A DNA stretch of 28,394 bases from JAISGQ01 sp045534445 (GCA_045534445.1 JAZSJQ010000062.1:1-28394), one strand, 5' to 3'; shown: positions 1-8,714, numbered from the stretch's first letter. Program-made: numbers and translations. Notes: generated by a model not told the origin, from the sequence alone.

Positions 1-2
1 CG

Positions 3-139
3 AATGTGAAATGAAATAAATCCCTATACGCCGAAGCGTATTTCACATTGCGAAGCAATATTTCATATCCGTAGGATATTTCACAAATCCCGCAAGGGAT
101 TTATTTCGTTGGCGTAATGTCCTTTAAGGACATCACGCC
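3..139. repeat. Tandem mini-hairpin array
   Basis: Five short stem-loops follow one another: TACGC/GCGTA near 28-41, ATTGC/GCAAT near 47-59, ATATCC/GGATAT near 65-79, AAATCCC/GGGATTT near 85-102 and a larger GGCGT..ATGTCC/GGACAT..ACGCC at 111-139. The first four are separated by ATTTCAC or ATTTCAT linkers. A second layer of pairing exists: AATGTGAAAT at 3-12 is complementary to 41-50, and GAAATAAATCCC at 13-24 is complementary to 96-107, so the block could also fold as one long stem. It lies downstream of the minus-strand gene at 173-769 and may act at the 3' end of its transcript. Function unknown; an intergenic repeat family is likely. Confidence 0.75.
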
Positions 140-172
140 ATTTCGTGGGGGCTGTCTTTCGTTATGTGCCTT

Positions 173-769
173 TTATTCTCTTCGCTCGTAAATATTAAAC
201 CGCTTGAAAAGCGTCTCTTCCTCTTCGGTGTAAGTCCTGCCGTTGTCGGGGAAATACTTACTCGGTGCTGTTCTGTAGCTGACCATTATCCCCTCCTCCG
301 TCAGCTCTATATCGGTAACAGTGTATTTACAGCCGCCCGAGCAGGGGGCTTTGCCGCGGAGTATGTCTCCTATCCTGAAATAGCAGCCGCCGTCCTTCGG
401 GTCGGGAAAAAGCCTGCGCCTTACAGGTCTTATATAATTTTCAACCTCTTCAAAATCCGTAAATTTCGTTCCCGTCTGCACGCACAGCCTTTCAACCTGC
501 TCGACTGAGCTGTACCACAATCTCCCGAGACCCAGCTTTTCATTCTCCATGCCGCAGAAGGCGAGGAAAAGGCACTGCCTTACGATGCTGTCGGGCACAC
601 CCTCGTCACTGCACATGAGGGGAGAAATGCCGACCTCTCGTTTTTCCTCTCTTATATCCATGATTTCGCCATTTCTCACATTGTCCGTGACTGTGAAGTC
701 TGCCGTTACCCCTGTCAGCCCTTCGCACTCACGGATAACCTTTTCTGCTTCTTCGATGTTCCAGTTCAT
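173..769 (-). CDS. Hypothetical protein, 198 aa
   Basis: I do not recognise this protein. It is soluble, acidic and Cys-rich, with no signal peptide or membrane segment. A CSGGC motif lies in the C-terminal half, next to a GDILRGK stretch and a YRTAPSKYFPDNGRTY segment, which looks like a small beta-rich domain. The open frame extends upstream to a GTG at 781, but the ATG at 769 is preferred because AGGGTGG sits eight bases before it, whereas the GTG overlaps that same site. It lies 60 bases downstream of guaB in the same direction, beyond the guaB terminator, so it is probably expressed only by readthrough or from a weak promoter of its own. Confidence 0.7.
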   Translation of the reverse strand: MNWNIEEAEKVIRECEGLTGVTADFTVTDNVRNGEIMDIREEKREVGISPLMCSDEGVPDSIVRQCLFLAFCGMENEKLGLGRLWYSSVEQVERLCVQTGTKFTDFEEVENYIRPVRRRLFPDPKDGGCYFRIGDILRGKAPCSGGCKYTVTDIELTEEGIMVSYRTAPSKYFPDNGRTYTEEEETLFKRFNIYERRE

Positions 770-787
770 ACAGCATACCACCCTTTT

Positions 788-823
788 ATAAATTTAAAAG
801 GCAGGCACATTCGTGCCTGCCTT
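788..823 (-). terminator. Intrinsic terminator of guaB
   Basis: Reading the minus strand, AAGGCAGGCAC, loop GAAT and GTGCCTGCCTT form a perfect 11-bp stem (798-823), followed by TTAAATTT. It begins six bases after the guaB stop codon, the expected position for a rho-independent terminator. Confidence 0.85.
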
Positions 824-828
824 GCTTA

Positions 829-2307
829 TCAGTTGGAAGAATAGTTGGGAGCTTCCTTGGTGATCTGAATGTCGTGGGGATGGCTCTCGCGAAGTCCTGC
901 GCCTGTGATGCGGACGAACTGAGCCTTGCTGTGCATCTCGGGGATATCTGCGCAGCCGCAGTAGCCCATACCGGAGCGGATACCGCCCACCATCTGGTAG
1001 ATGGTCTCGGAGAGGGGTCCCTTGTAAGGAACGCGACCCTCAACACCCTCGGGAACGAACTTCTTTGCCTCAGCCTGGAAGTATCTGTCGGAGCTGCCCT
1101 TGCTCATTGCGGCAAGAGAACCCATGCCGCGGTAGACCTTGAACTGTCTGCCCTGATAGAGCTCGGTCTCACCGGGAGCCTCCTCACAGCCTGCAACCAG
1201 AGAACCGACCATGACAACGCTTGCGCCTGCAACCAGTGCCTTGACGATATCACCGGAATACTTGATGCCGCCGTCAGAGATCACGGGGATACCGTACTGG
1301 GCAGCGACCTGTGCAGCCTCGTAAACAGCGGTGATCTGGGGAACACCGATACCTGCAACAACACGGGTGGTGCAGATGGAGCCGGGGCCGATGCCGACCT
1401 TGATGCAGTCTGCTCCTGCTTCGATGAGGTCGCGTGCGCCCTGAGCGGTTGCGATGTTGCCTGCGATGAGCTGTGCCTCGGGGAATGCTTCCTTGATCAT
1501 GCGAACACACTTGATTATGTTGTGGCTCTGACCGTGAGCGGAGTCAAGTGCGAGAACGTCAACACCTGCTGCGAGAAGTGCGCCTGCGCGCTCAAGAACA
1601 TCGGTGGTGCTGCCGATTGCAGCGCCGCAGAGAAGTCTGCCTGCTGCGTCTCTTGCAGAGTTTGGGTACTTTGCAGCCTTCTTGATATCCTTGATGGTGA
1701 TAAGACCGCGGAGCTTGCCTTCGCCGTCAACGATGGGGAGCTTCTCGATCCTGTGCTGACGGAGGATCTCACGAGCCTCGTCAAGAGTGGTGCCGACAGG
1801 AGCGGTGACAAGGTTTTCCTTGGTCATAACGTTCTTGATGGGCTGTGCAAAATCGGAATCCTCCATGAAGCGAAGGTCACGGTTTGTGATGATGCCGACG
1901 AGCTTGCCGTTTTCATCGCAGACGGGAACACCGGAAATGCGGTACTTGCTCATGAGAGCGTTTGCGTCACCGACGAGGTGATCGGGAGAAAGGAAGAAGG
2001 GATTCTGGATAACGCCGTTCTCGGAACGCTTTACGCGGTCGACCATATCGACCTGCTGCTCAATGCTCATGTTCTTGTGGATGATACCGATACCGCCTTC
2101 ACGGGCAATAGCGATAGCCATCTCGGTCTCGGTTACGGTGTCCATAGCCGAGGTCATGAGAGGAATATTAAGGGTGATCTTGTTTGTAAGCTTTGTTTCA
2201 AGCTTTGCTGAACCGGGCAGTACCTCACTGTAAGCGGGGATGACCAGTACATCGTCGAAGGTGAGACCTTCCATTACGAACTTCTTAGAAGGATCTGTGA
2301 TCAGCAT
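829..2307 (-). CDS. guaB: IMP dehydrogenase
   Basis: Cytoplasmic enzyme that oxidises IMP to XMP with NAD+, the committed step of GMP synthesis. At 492 residues it has the full bacterial length. The (beta/alpha)8 catalytic domain is interrupted by a tandem CBS pair at about residues 95-215 (VPVCDENGKLVGIITNRDL, LPIVDGEGKLRGLITIKD). The catalytic loop GSICTTR at 309-315 carries the nucleophile Cys312, the phosphate-binding segment SDGGIKYSGD follows near 350, and the flap holds YRGMGS. AAGGAGAG lies eight bases before the ATG. It is transcribed alone from the promoter at 2388-2417 and closed by the terminator at 788-823. No oddities seen; the assignment is secure. Confidence 0.97.
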   Translation of the reverse strand: MLITDPSKKFVMEGLTFDDVLVIPAYSEVLPGSAKLETKLTNKITLNIPLMTSAMDTVTETEMAIAIAREGGIGIIHKNMSIEQQVDMVDRVKRSENGVIQNPFFLSPDHLVGDANALMSKYRISGVPVCDENGKLVGIITNRDLRFMEDSDFAQPIKNVMTKENLVTAPVGTTLDEAREILRQHRIEKLPIVDGEGKLRGLITIKDIKKAAKYPNSARDAAGRLLCGAAIGSTTDVLERAGALLAAGVDVLALDSAHGQSHNIIKCVRMIKEAFPEAQLIAGNIATAQGARDLIEAGADCIKVGIGPGSICTTRVVAGIGVPQITAVYEAAQVAAQYGIPVISDGGIKYSGDIVKALVAGASVVMVGSLVAGCEEAPGETELYQGRQFKVYRGMGSLAAMSKGSSDRYFQAEAKKFVPEGVEGRVPYKGPLSETIYQMVGGIRSGMGYCGCADIPEMHSKAQFVRITGAGLRESHPHDIQITKEAPNYSSN

Positions 2308-2340
2308 TCTTGCACTCTCCTTTTTATTATTCGCAATCTT

Positions 2341-2356
2341 GACAGCTTGAGCTGTC
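2341..2356 (-). promoter_or_regulatory. Hairpin in the guaB 5' leader
   Basis: A perfect stem GACAGC, loop TTGA (TCAA on the minus strand) and GCTGTC lies in the leader of about 70 bases between the guaB promoter and its start codon. There is no U tract, so it is not a terminator. It is too small for a purine riboswitch, and I see none. It may protect the mRNA or bind a regulator. Confidence 0.5.
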
Positions 2357-2387
2357 GGCTGCGTTTTTGACTTGGTTATTAAACTTA

Positions 2388-2417
2388 ATTATACCCGTCC
2401 AAGTCCGAAAATGTCAA
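2388..2417 (-). promoter_or_regulatory. guaB promoter
   Basis: On the minus strand, TTGACA (2412-2417) and TATAAT (2388-2393) match the sigma-A consensus at all positions and are separated by 18 bases. Transcription would start near 2380. Confidence 0.85.
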
Positions 2418-2503
2418 TGCATCGTGCTAAAGCGCAGGTACAGAAAAATGACCGATTCTGTCGCATTTCTTTTGTGGAATATGCAAGAAACCATGTGGAT
2501 TTC

Positions 2504-3343
2504 TCAGCCCATCATGTTTCCTTCGGTGAAGCCGTCCTCAAGAGTTCCGTAGGCAACGAGAGTGTGTCCGAAAAACATATCGTCATCGTCAAACCAGAAT
2601 TCAAGATCGCCGTCCTCAGAAATGCTGATGCAGCAGAGGGTTATTCTCTTTGCAAAGCCGACAGTGGTGATGGGCTCATAATCCTCCTCCCCCGACTGCC
2701 AGTCGTTTGCATTTTCGGTAAATTCCTTTGCAAGGAATATCTTCGCCTTTTTCACCCATTCCTTCGGGTCTGCCATAAGGGCTTCAAGTGCCTCCATGGA
2801 GCCATTGCAGGTGTCTGCGCCGTCGTCAACGCTGAGGCTTAAATCGACTTCCGTGCCGCCGAAGTCAACGCTGCCCTCGTAAGAGCCGTTTCCTCTGTCA
2901 AGGGTAAGTCTGCCCCATTCCCTGTCAATGACAACAGGCTTTTTATATTCGGTGAGTATGGCTTCGAGTCTCGGCTCGGATACGTTTCTCTTTATGACCT
3001 TTGTAACAAAAAGGCTTCTTCCTGCGGGTACTTCGCCGCCGTAGGGAGCCTCAAAGGGCAGAGAAAACAGCACCTTCAGACGGTATATGCCGAACTGCTT
3101 TATACCGTGGATGTTGCTGTTTCTTCTGTCCTTGCAGTTCCATGTTAGATATCGGGGATTTTCCATAAGCTCGCCTGTTGCGCAGTCGATGCAGGCGATA
3201 AGGGATACTGTCCCCTTCCGGTACTTGTCGCTTGGGATATGGCTGCCGAATGGAGCCTTTTCCGCCAGCGCGATTATTTCTCTTTCAGTTTTTTCATATT
3301 TTTCGGGGTGTTCTATCAGGTATTTCTTTCCGAAAAGTCCCAT
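2504..3343 (-). CDS. DUF2262-like protein, 279 aa
   Basis: Soluble protein of unknown function. The C-terminal half (about residues 140-275) looks like the DUF2262 family: a WGRLTLDRGNGSYEGSVDF segment, an EWVKKAKIFLAKEF helix and an acidic DGDLEFWFDDDDMFFGHTLV segment, which is the conserved end of that family. The N-terminal 130 residues form a separate, lysine-rich domain. No signal peptide or membrane segment. AAGGAAGG lies eight bases before the ATG. It stands upstream of guaB on the same strand, but guaB has its own promoter, so a shared operon is not needed. The family assignment is from remembered motifs and is moderate. Confidence 0.75.
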   Translation of the reverse strand: MGLFGKKYLIEHPEKYEKTEREIIALAEKAPFGSHIPSDKYRKGTVSLIACIDCATGELMENPRYLTWNCKDRRNSNIHGIKQFGIYRLKVLFSLPFEAPYGGEVPAGRSLFVTKVIKRNVSEPRLEAILTEYKKPVVIDREWGRLTLDRGNGSYEGSVDFGGTEVDLSLSVDDGADTCNGSMEALEALMADPKEWVKKAKIFLAKEFTENANDWQSGEEDYEPITTVGFAKRITLCCISISEDGDLEFWFDDDDMFFGHTLVAYGTLEDGFTEGNMMG

Positions 3344-3443
3344 AAACAGCGCCTTCCTTTCTTGCTTTGTTCCTTAAGATCAAGAATAACATAAAATAGG
3401 ATATGTTTCAAGGAATGAAGGTGATGGCGGAGAGAAAAATCTG

Positions 3444-3473
3444 TTGCGGAGGGATATTGTCCTGTGCTATACT
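3444..3473 (+). promoter_or_regulatory. Probable promoter of the MBOAT-DHHW-RCC1 operon
   Basis: TTGCGG (3444-3449) and TATACT (3468-3473) are separated by 18 bases, about 80 bases before the preferred GTG start. The -10 box is good; the -35 box matches only in its first half. Confidence 0.5.
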
Positions 3474-3553
3474 AAGTAAGTGCAGATTCCGATTTCTGCT
3501 TGAATTTCCAATATATAAACTCAAGCCAATCTGATTACGGGAGCGGTGATACA

Positions 3554-4984
3554 GTGGTATTCTCAAGTCTGACCTGTCTGCTGGTTTTTCTGCCGGTGGT
3601 GTTTATTCTGTATTTTGTCAGAAGCAGTATAAAATGGCGCAACGGCGTTCTTCTGATTGCTTCACTTATATTTTATGCGTGGGGAGAGCCTGTGTGGGTT
3701 CTGGCGATGATAGGTTCAACCGTCATCAACTATATCTGCGCGATAATTATTGATAAGTCAAAATCAGGTGCCGCAAGGAAGCTGACCCTTACCGTCGGCG
3801 TCATTGCCTCTGTGGCAATGCTTTTCTATTTCAAGTATGCCGCATTTCTGTTCAATTCCGTTTCCGGGCTTTTCGGAACAGAAATAAAGCTTCCTGTGCT
3901 GGCACTGCCTATAGGAATTTCGTTCTATACCTTCCAGATACTTACATACACGGTGGACGTCTACCGCAAAAAAACTCCGTGTATGTACAGCTTTCCGAAG
4001 CTCATGCTGTATGTAAGCTGCTTCCCTCAGCTTATTGCAGGTCCGATAGTGCAGTATAATGACGTTTGCGACGCTCTTTCGGAAAGAACCTGTACTGCTG
4101 ATAATTTTGTCAGCGGCATGAGAAAATTTGCAGTGGGTCTTTCAAAGAAGGTGCTTATAGCCAATGTGTGCGGTATGGCGCTGGAGCAGCTTCCCGCGGC
4201 AGGAAGCGGAGCAGAGCTTTCCGTTGCGGGAGCATGGTATGCGGCGGCACTTTATTCCCTTCAGCTTTATTTCGACTTTTCGGGCTATTCGGATATGGCG
4301 ATTGGTCTCGGAGAGGTTTTCGGATTCAAGTATAAGGAGAATTTCAATTACCCGTATATCTCCCGAAGCATCACCGAATTCTGGAGAAGATGGCATATAT
4401 CCCTCGGAAGCTTTTTCCGTGATTACGTCTACATTCCTCTGGGCGGAAACAGAAGAAGCACTCCCAGAGTTATTTTTAATCTGTTGGTGGTATGGGCGCT
4501 TACAGGTCTGTGGCACGGCGCGGACTGGAATTTTGTGCTGTGGGGACTTTACTACGGTGTCCTGCTGATTCTTGAGAAATATGTTTTTGCAAAGTTCCTT
4601 AAGAAGATACCGGCATTTCTGGCTATCCCCATGACACTGATTTTCGTGATGTTCGGATGGGTGATATTCTATCATACGGATATAAATGCCGTGTGGGAGC
4701 ATCTGCTGGCGATGGTCGGTCTGGGCATGGGTGATAACGGTCTTTGTGCTGTTCCCCTCATGGACAATGTTACCCTTGCCGTAATGCGGAGATATACAAT
4801 ACTGCCTCTTCTGGCGGCAGTCGCCTGCACCCCCATCGTGCCTGCGCTGAAGAAGCTGATGGAAGAGAAGTTTCCCTTTGTCTATAATTTTTCCGCCAAT
4901 ATTCTTTATGTGGGTGAGCTGCTTGTTTCGCTGCTGTTTATTATCGGTCAGAGCTACAATCCGTTCATCTATTTCAGATTCTGA
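3554..4984 (+). CDS. MBOAT family O-acyltransferase (AlgI/DltB-like)
   Basis: Polytopic membrane acyltransferase that passes acyl groups, usually acetyl, to a secreted or cell-wall polymer. The protein has 476 residues and many hydrophobic segments. Key family motifs are present: LYFDFSGYSDMAIG at about 238-251, FWRRWHISLGSFFRDYVYIP at about 276-294 with His281, and LTGLWHGADWNFVLWG at about 316-331 with His321, the conserved MBOAT histidine. The frame is open from a TTG at 3500, but the GTG at 3554 is preferred: it follows GGGAG by ten bases and gives the usual family start MVFSSL. A DHHW-type partner follows 15 bases downstream, the normal pairing for polysaccharide O-acetylation. The polymer acylated cannot be told from the sequence. 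Confidence 0.92.
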   Translation: MVFSSLTCLLVFLPVVFILYFVRSSIKWRNGVLLIASLIFYAWGEPVWVLAMIGSTVINYICAIIIDKSKSGAARKLTLTVGVIASVAMLFYFKYAAFLFNSVSGLFGTEIKLPVLALPIGISFYTFQILTYTVDVYRKKTPCMYSFPKLMLYVSCFPQLIAGPIVQYNDVCDALSERTCTADNFVSGMRKFAVGLSKKVLIANVCGMALEQLPAAGSGAELSVAGAWYAAALYSLQLYFDFSGYSDMAIGLGEVFGFKYKENFNYPYISRSITEFWRRWHISLGSFFRDYVYIPLGGNRRSTPRVIFNLLVVWALTGLWHGADWNFVLWGLYYGVLLILEKYVFAKFLKKIPAFLAIPMTLIFVMFGWVIFYHTDINAVWEHLLAMVGLGMGDNGLCAVPLMDNVTLAVMRRYTILPLLAAVACTPIVPALKKLMEEKFPFVYNFSANILYVGELLVSLLFIIGQSYNPFIYFRF

Positions 4985-4999
4985 CAGGAGGGTTGTTCT

Positions 5000-6364
5000 G
5001 TGAAATCCAAAATTTCATTTCTGATAACCCTGTGGTCGGTTATCTTTGCGTTCAGCCTCGGAATACTTCTGCTTCTGTTCGGTGAAAAGGAAAGCCGTGC
5101 ATCGGAGAGAGAAAACCGTATGCTTCAGGGAATGCCAGCCCTGACAGCGGGAAATATCCTTTCGGGAGATTTTTCTTCCGAAATGGAAGGCTATTTCTGC
5201 GACAGCTTCTTTGCAAGGAATCTTTTCATAAACTTCAGCGAGGAGCTTCTGGATGGTTTTTCTGTCGAGACTGTGGAGGATACCGCACTTCTTGAGGGCG
5301 GCGACGATGAGCTTCAGGGAATTGATGCTGAAAGCGGTGCGGAACCGGAAGAGGATAACGGAGAGAGTGCCGAAGATGCGGTGATTCCGGAGGATGACGA
5401 AATTGATGATGAAGAAATCGGAGCGGCAGAGGAGGATATTTCCGATGATTCTGACGAAGCTGAGATAACCGAGACATCACAGCCCATGGAGAACGCTGAC
5501 AGCTACGGCTTCTATTTCCGCAGGAAAAACGGAAAACTTACCAATGTTTTTAAAACATTTCCGGGACGCCGCAAGCAGATCGTCAGTACGCTGAACAAAT
5601 ACCGTAAGGTTCTGCCTGAGGACGGAAATGTATTTTATATGATGATTCCTCTGAAAAGGAATTATACGCCTGTGAAAAAAAGTGACAGCTACATTGGCTG
5701 GTACAGCAATACCGAGGACGCGATGGCAAAGCTTGCAGACCCGGGGGTACATATAATAAATGCTCCTGAGGTGCTTGAGCCTCACCTTGATGAGAGTATC
5801 TATTTCCCCATCGACCACCACTGGTCTGCGCTTGGGGCATATTATCTCTGCGAAAAGGTGATAACCATGCAGGGTCTGCCCATGACTCCGTATAATGAAT
5901 ACAGCTATGCTTCAAAATACGGCACAAATATGTCATCAGGCTCAAAGGGCAGATTCGATGTGATGTATCCTCTCCAGAAGGTAACGGCTAAAAAGCTTTA
6001 TTCATACGGGGAGAAAGATTCGGTTTTTATCGACTACAGCCTCAATACATACATGGCATATCTCGGAGGAAGAACTATTCCATGGTCAAGATATACCACG
6101 GGATTTTCCACAGGAAGGAAGGCGCTGGTGATAGGAGATTCCTTTGCAAATGTCTTCGCTCCCTATCTCTGCCCTTACTACGATGAGATACACATGACCG
6201 ATGTAAGAGAAAACTATTACGACCATAGGAAGGCAGGCGGCTGGATAGCCAAGCTTATGAAGAAATACGGTATAGATGATGTCTATATCATCATGTCATA
6301 TGCCAACGGCGCAAACTCTGCGACCTCATACGAAAGATTGGAGTATTGCCTCTATGGAAACTGA
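5000..6364 (+). CDS. DHHW family protein (AlgX/AlgJ-like), membrane anchored
   Basis: Extracytoplasmic partner of the MBOAT protein, related to the SGNH-hydrolase-like AlgJ/AlgX group that completes O-acetyl transfer. One membrane segment lies at residues 5-27, leaving the rest outside. The hallmark IDHHWS is at 271-276 and the GDSF block, with its likely nucleophile serine, at 379-382. Between the anchor and the catalytic domain lies a very acidic low-complexity stretch (about 97-165, rich in Glu and Asp), unusual for the family. GTG start with AGGAGGG seven bases upstream. The stop overlaps the next gene by 11 bases, so the two are translationally coupled. Family assignment is firm; substrate unknown. 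Confidence 0.88.
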   Translation: MKSKISFLITLWSVIFAFSLGILLLLFGEKESRASERENRMLQGMPALTAGNILSGDFSSEMEGYFCDSFFARNLFINFSEELLDGFSVETVEDTALLEGGDDELQGIDAESGAEPEEDNGESAEDAVIPEDDEIDDEEIGAAEEDISDDSDEAEITETSQPMENADSYGFYFRRKNGKLTNVFKTFPGRRKQIVSTLNKYRKVLPEDGNVFYMMIPLKRNYTPVKKSDSYIGWYSNTEDAMAKLADPGVHIINAPEVLEPHLDESIYFPIDHHWSALGAYYLCEKVITMQGLPMTPYNEYSYASKYGTNMSSGSKGRFDVMYPLQKVTAKKLYSYGEKDSVFIDYSLNTYMAYLGGRTIPWSRYTTGFSTGRKALVIGDSFANVFAPYLCPYYDEIHMTDVRENYYDHRKAGGWIAKLMKKYGIDDVYIIMSYANGANSATSYERLEYCLYGN

Positions 6365-7796
6365 TGCAAAGAGATTTATTAAAAGAGCGATCATATTTTC
6401 ATGCATTGCGGCAGTTGTCATTGTAACAGCGTGCTGTGCGGTGTGGGTGAATCTGCCCGAGATATATCACGGCAGGATAGCGAGTCTTGCAGAAAAGGGC
6501 GATGTGGAAGAGGCAGAGGCAAAGCTTGAAGAGCTGAAGCTTATTGTCGGCGACGATATCGACGAGGAGCTTCTGCGAAGCTGTAAATATGACATTGCAG
6601 AAGGAATGTACAATAACGGACAGTTTATCGAAGCACAGCAGGCATTCGCAGAGCTGGAGGGCTATTCCGACAGTGGCGAAATGATTAAGAAATGTGCTTA
6701 CAGAGATGCGGAAAAAAGCCTTGACAGCGGTGAATATGCAATTGCGGCAGAAAAATTCCTGAAGCTGGGTGCGTATTCCGATTCGCCTTATCGTTACAAG
6801 GAGTGTCTGTTTGCGATTGCTGAGGAAACCTGTAAGAGCGGTGATTACAGCGGTGCCATTTCCCAATTGCTGGAGCTCGGAGATTTCCCCGGAGCAAAAG
6901 ATCGCGCCCTTGAAATAGCCGTTGAGCTTACGGGGGACAGAAGTGTCGCAGAGGGTATGATCAGCGGAGGAATGTCTGCGGAGGAAATGGACAAGATTAT
7001 TGAGATATCCTCTGCGAAAGACGGACTCAGAACCGAAACGGCAGCCGCAGGACGTGAGCATTCCGTGGCACTCAGAGCCGACGGCACCGTTGTTGCGGCG
7101 GGCAGCAATAAATACGGTCAGTGTGACGTAAGCGACTGGAAAGATATTACGGCAGTATCCGCCGGTGCGTATTTCACGCTGGGGCTTAAATCCGACGGCA
7201 CCGTTGTTGCCGCAGGAAGCAACAGCTTCGGGCAGTGCAATGTAAGCGACTGGAAAAACGTGACCAAAATCACCGCAGGCGATTTTGACGCATTTGCCCT
7301 GTGCGCAGACGGAACAATTCTCACAGCGGGATACCATGACTATTCCGATATGCTGTCTCTCAGCAATGTCAAGGATATATACGCAGGAGGCTATCAGCTT
7401 GTATGCACCGTGGAAGACGGCAGTGCGGTGGCTTCCCATATATCGGCTGCAGCCCCTCACAAGCCGATAGGCGTGGCGCTGTCAACGGGTACTGCGGTGT
7501 ATCTCATGCCGAACGGAACCGTAAGATCCGATTTTGAACGTGTACCCAAATGGGAAGACATGATATATGTGACCGCAAATTCCCGTGCGATTATCGGTAT
7601 TACCGCTGAGGGGGAAGTCAGGAGCTTCTTTTTCAGAAATTCTGATAAGATAGATTTTGACTTTGGCGGTGAAAAGGTCGTGGCAGCCTCCGCGGGCGGA
7701 GGTCATTATCTCTTCGTTACCGAAAGCGGAAATGTTCTGGCTTTTGGTAAAAACGGCAGCGGACAGTGCAAGGTCGATCAGTGGAAGCTATGGTAA
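6354..7796 (+). CDS. Membrane-anchored TPR-like/RCC1-repeat protein
   Basis: A 480-residue protein with a short cytoplasmic N-terminus, one membrane segment (about 10-32) and a large outer part. Residues 45-190 hold degenerate helical repeats of the kind GQFIEAQQAFAELEGYSDS and GEYAIAAEKFLKLGAYSDS, like TPR/Sel1 solenoids. Residues 227-470 hold RCC1-type beta-propeller repeats (HSVALRADGTVVAAGSNKYG, then a near copy at about 271-293). The frame continues upstream, but the ATG at 6354 is chosen: it follows GGAG and gives the basic-then-hydrophobic anchor. It overlaps the DHHW gene and ends just before the operon terminator. Likely a structural or scaffolding surface protein for the acylation pair; no enzymatic motif seen. 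Confidence 0.85.
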   Translation: METDAKRFIKRAIIFSCIAAVVIVTACCAVWVNLPEIYHGRIASLAEKGDVEEAEAKLEELKLIVGDDIDEELLRSCKYDIAEGMYNNGQFIEAQQAFAELEGYSDSGEMIKKCAYRDAEKSLDSGEYAIAAEKFLKLGAYSDSPYRYKECLFAIAEETCKSGDYSGAISQLLELGDFPGAKDRALEIAVELTGDRSVAEGMISGGMSAEEMDKIIEISSAKDGLRTETAAAGREHSVALRADGTVVAAGSNKYGQCDVSDWKDITAVSAGAYFTLGLKSDGTVVAAGSNSFGQCNVSDWKNVTKITAGDFDAFALCADGTILTAGYHDYSDMLSLSNVKDIYAGGYQLVCTVEDGSAVASHISAAAPHKPIGVALSTGTAVYLMPNGTVRSDFERVPKWEDMIYVTANSRAIIGITAEGEVRSFFFRNSDKIDFDFGGEKVVAASAGGGHYLFVTESGNVLAFGKNGSGQCKVDQWKLW

Positions 7797-7823
7797 TTTT
7801 ACAGGTCTGAAAGGAAATATGAA

Positions 7824-7853
7824 AGCACCGCTTCAAAAGAAGCGGTGCTTTTT
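7824..7853 (+). terminator. Intrinsic terminator of the MBOAT operon
   Basis: AGCACCGCTTC, loop AAAA and GAAGCGGTGCT form a perfect 11-bp stem followed by TTTTT, 28 bases after the RCC1 gene. Confidence 0.93.
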
Positions 7854-7893
7854 GTGATGCGTAAAATCACGCTGATACATGAATATATACGGC

Positions 7894-7918
7894 TTATTCG
7901 CTGATCATCAGCTTGACT
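7894..7918. repeat. 25-bp direct repeat, copy 1
   Basis: Identical over 25 bases to 8715-8739. It starts TTATTCGCTG and contains the palindrome GCTGATCATCAGC. Read on the minus strand it is the last codons and stop (VKLMISE, TAA) of the UPF0597-like remnant. It abuts the stop codon of the lipoprotein gene at 7919. Confidence 0.9.
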
Positions 7919-8464
7919 TCAGCCGATAGTTATTATCGCGGAATCATAGTCAATATCGATCTCTGCGCCCATGGTTTGCAGAAAACGGCAGAAGGAGTCA
8001 CTGTCGATGATAAACTCGCGTCCGTATGCCATGTAAAATGCGCCGTGATTGGTTCCGGGAGGAAGTGCGATCTCATTGAATGATTCTTTTTCATCGCAGA
8101 GAGTGCAGCAAGGGACATTCAGCGTATAATTTTTATCGTTATAAGTTATTGTTGTTTTATACCTGCTGTGCCACACTGCCTCTGCGCCCAACTCCTCAGC
8201 AATCGCGGTAAGAGGAAGCGCTGCGTATTCCGAAGTGTAATTCAAAAGAACAAAATTACTGTCTGTTATATCCTTGCCGTTTACGATCAGGGTACATTCC
8301 CTGCTTATATCGTCGTTGGTGATGTCGTCACGGTATACGATCGGCTGTTTTGCGATGGAGACTTCAGGCGAAGAAGCCGAAACGTCAGCTCCATTATCTT
8401 TGCGGCACCCGGTGCATAACAGAGCAGCCGCTATGAGACATATGCATATCAGATGTTTTTTCAT
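7919..8464 (-). CDS. Lipoprotein with copper-amine-oxidase-N-like domain
   Basis: Probable secreted lipoprotein of 181 residues. The N-terminus MKKHLICICLIAAALLCTGC is a short signal with a lipobox-like end, Cys20 being the likely lipidated residue. The mature part has a linker to about residue 40, then a domain with INGK-like VNGKDI, YAALPLTAIAEELGAEAVW and TTITYNDKNYTLNV, the pattern of the copper-amine-oxidase N-terminal (stalk) domain common in Firmicutes surface proteins. The frame is open further upstream, but AGGGAGA six bases before the ATG at 8464 and the signal peptide fix this start. It has a consensus promoter of its own. Its stop codon touches a 25-bp direct repeat, so the 3' end may be recombinant. 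Confidence 0.82.
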   Translation of the reverse strand: MKKHLICICLIAAALLCTGCRKDNGADVSASSPEVSIAKQPIVYRDDITNDDISRECTLIVNGKDITDSNFVLLNYTSEYAALPLTAIAEELGAEAVWHSRYKTTITYNDKNYTLNVPCCTLCDEKESFNEIALPPGTNHGAFYMAYGREFIIDSDSFCRFLQTMGAEIDIDYDSAIITIG

Positions 8465-8509
8465 AAGCTTTCTCCCTTGTGCTATGAACCTGATTATATT
8501 TTCGGCAAT

Positions 8510-8538
8510 ATTATAACATGCTTTTGGGGGAGGTTCAA
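8510..8538 (-). promoter_or_regulatory. Promoter of the lipoprotein gene
   Basis: On the minus strand, TTGAAC (8533-8538), 17 bases, then TATAAT (8510-8515), about 45 bases before the start codon. Between this promoter and 8714 I see no gene, only a short hairpin CTGTATG/CATACAG near 8658-8680. Confidence 0.85.
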
Positions 8539-8714
8539 GAGAAGCGAAATACGAGGAGGATCGGGTCACGCTGAAGGCGTCGGAGATTGTGTTTGCGATA
8601 ATCGCTGTTTGATGAAACAGAAAGAGACTTTTCTGCGGCAGTGCCTCGTCTTTTGTCTGTATGCTCTGGAATCATACAGGCAAAACAGATATGAAAATGA
8701 AGAAAACAACAGAT

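Noticed and set aside
874..2211. A 445-codon plus-strand open frame opposite guaB
   Set aside because: It is antisense to a certain gene, Cys-rich and without family motifs; it exists because of the codon bias of guaB.
2308..2503. A purine riboswitch before guaB
   Set aside because: The leader is only about 70 bases with one small hairpin; there is no three-way junction pattern.
2504..2540. Imperfect hairpin around the stop codon of the DUF2262-like gene
   Set aside because: Several mismatches and part of it is coding; not a convincing terminator.
6399..7460. A 353-codon minus-strand open frame opposite the RCC1-repeat gene
   Set aside because: Antisense shadow; its repeats mirror the RCC1 repeats and there is no ribosome binding site.
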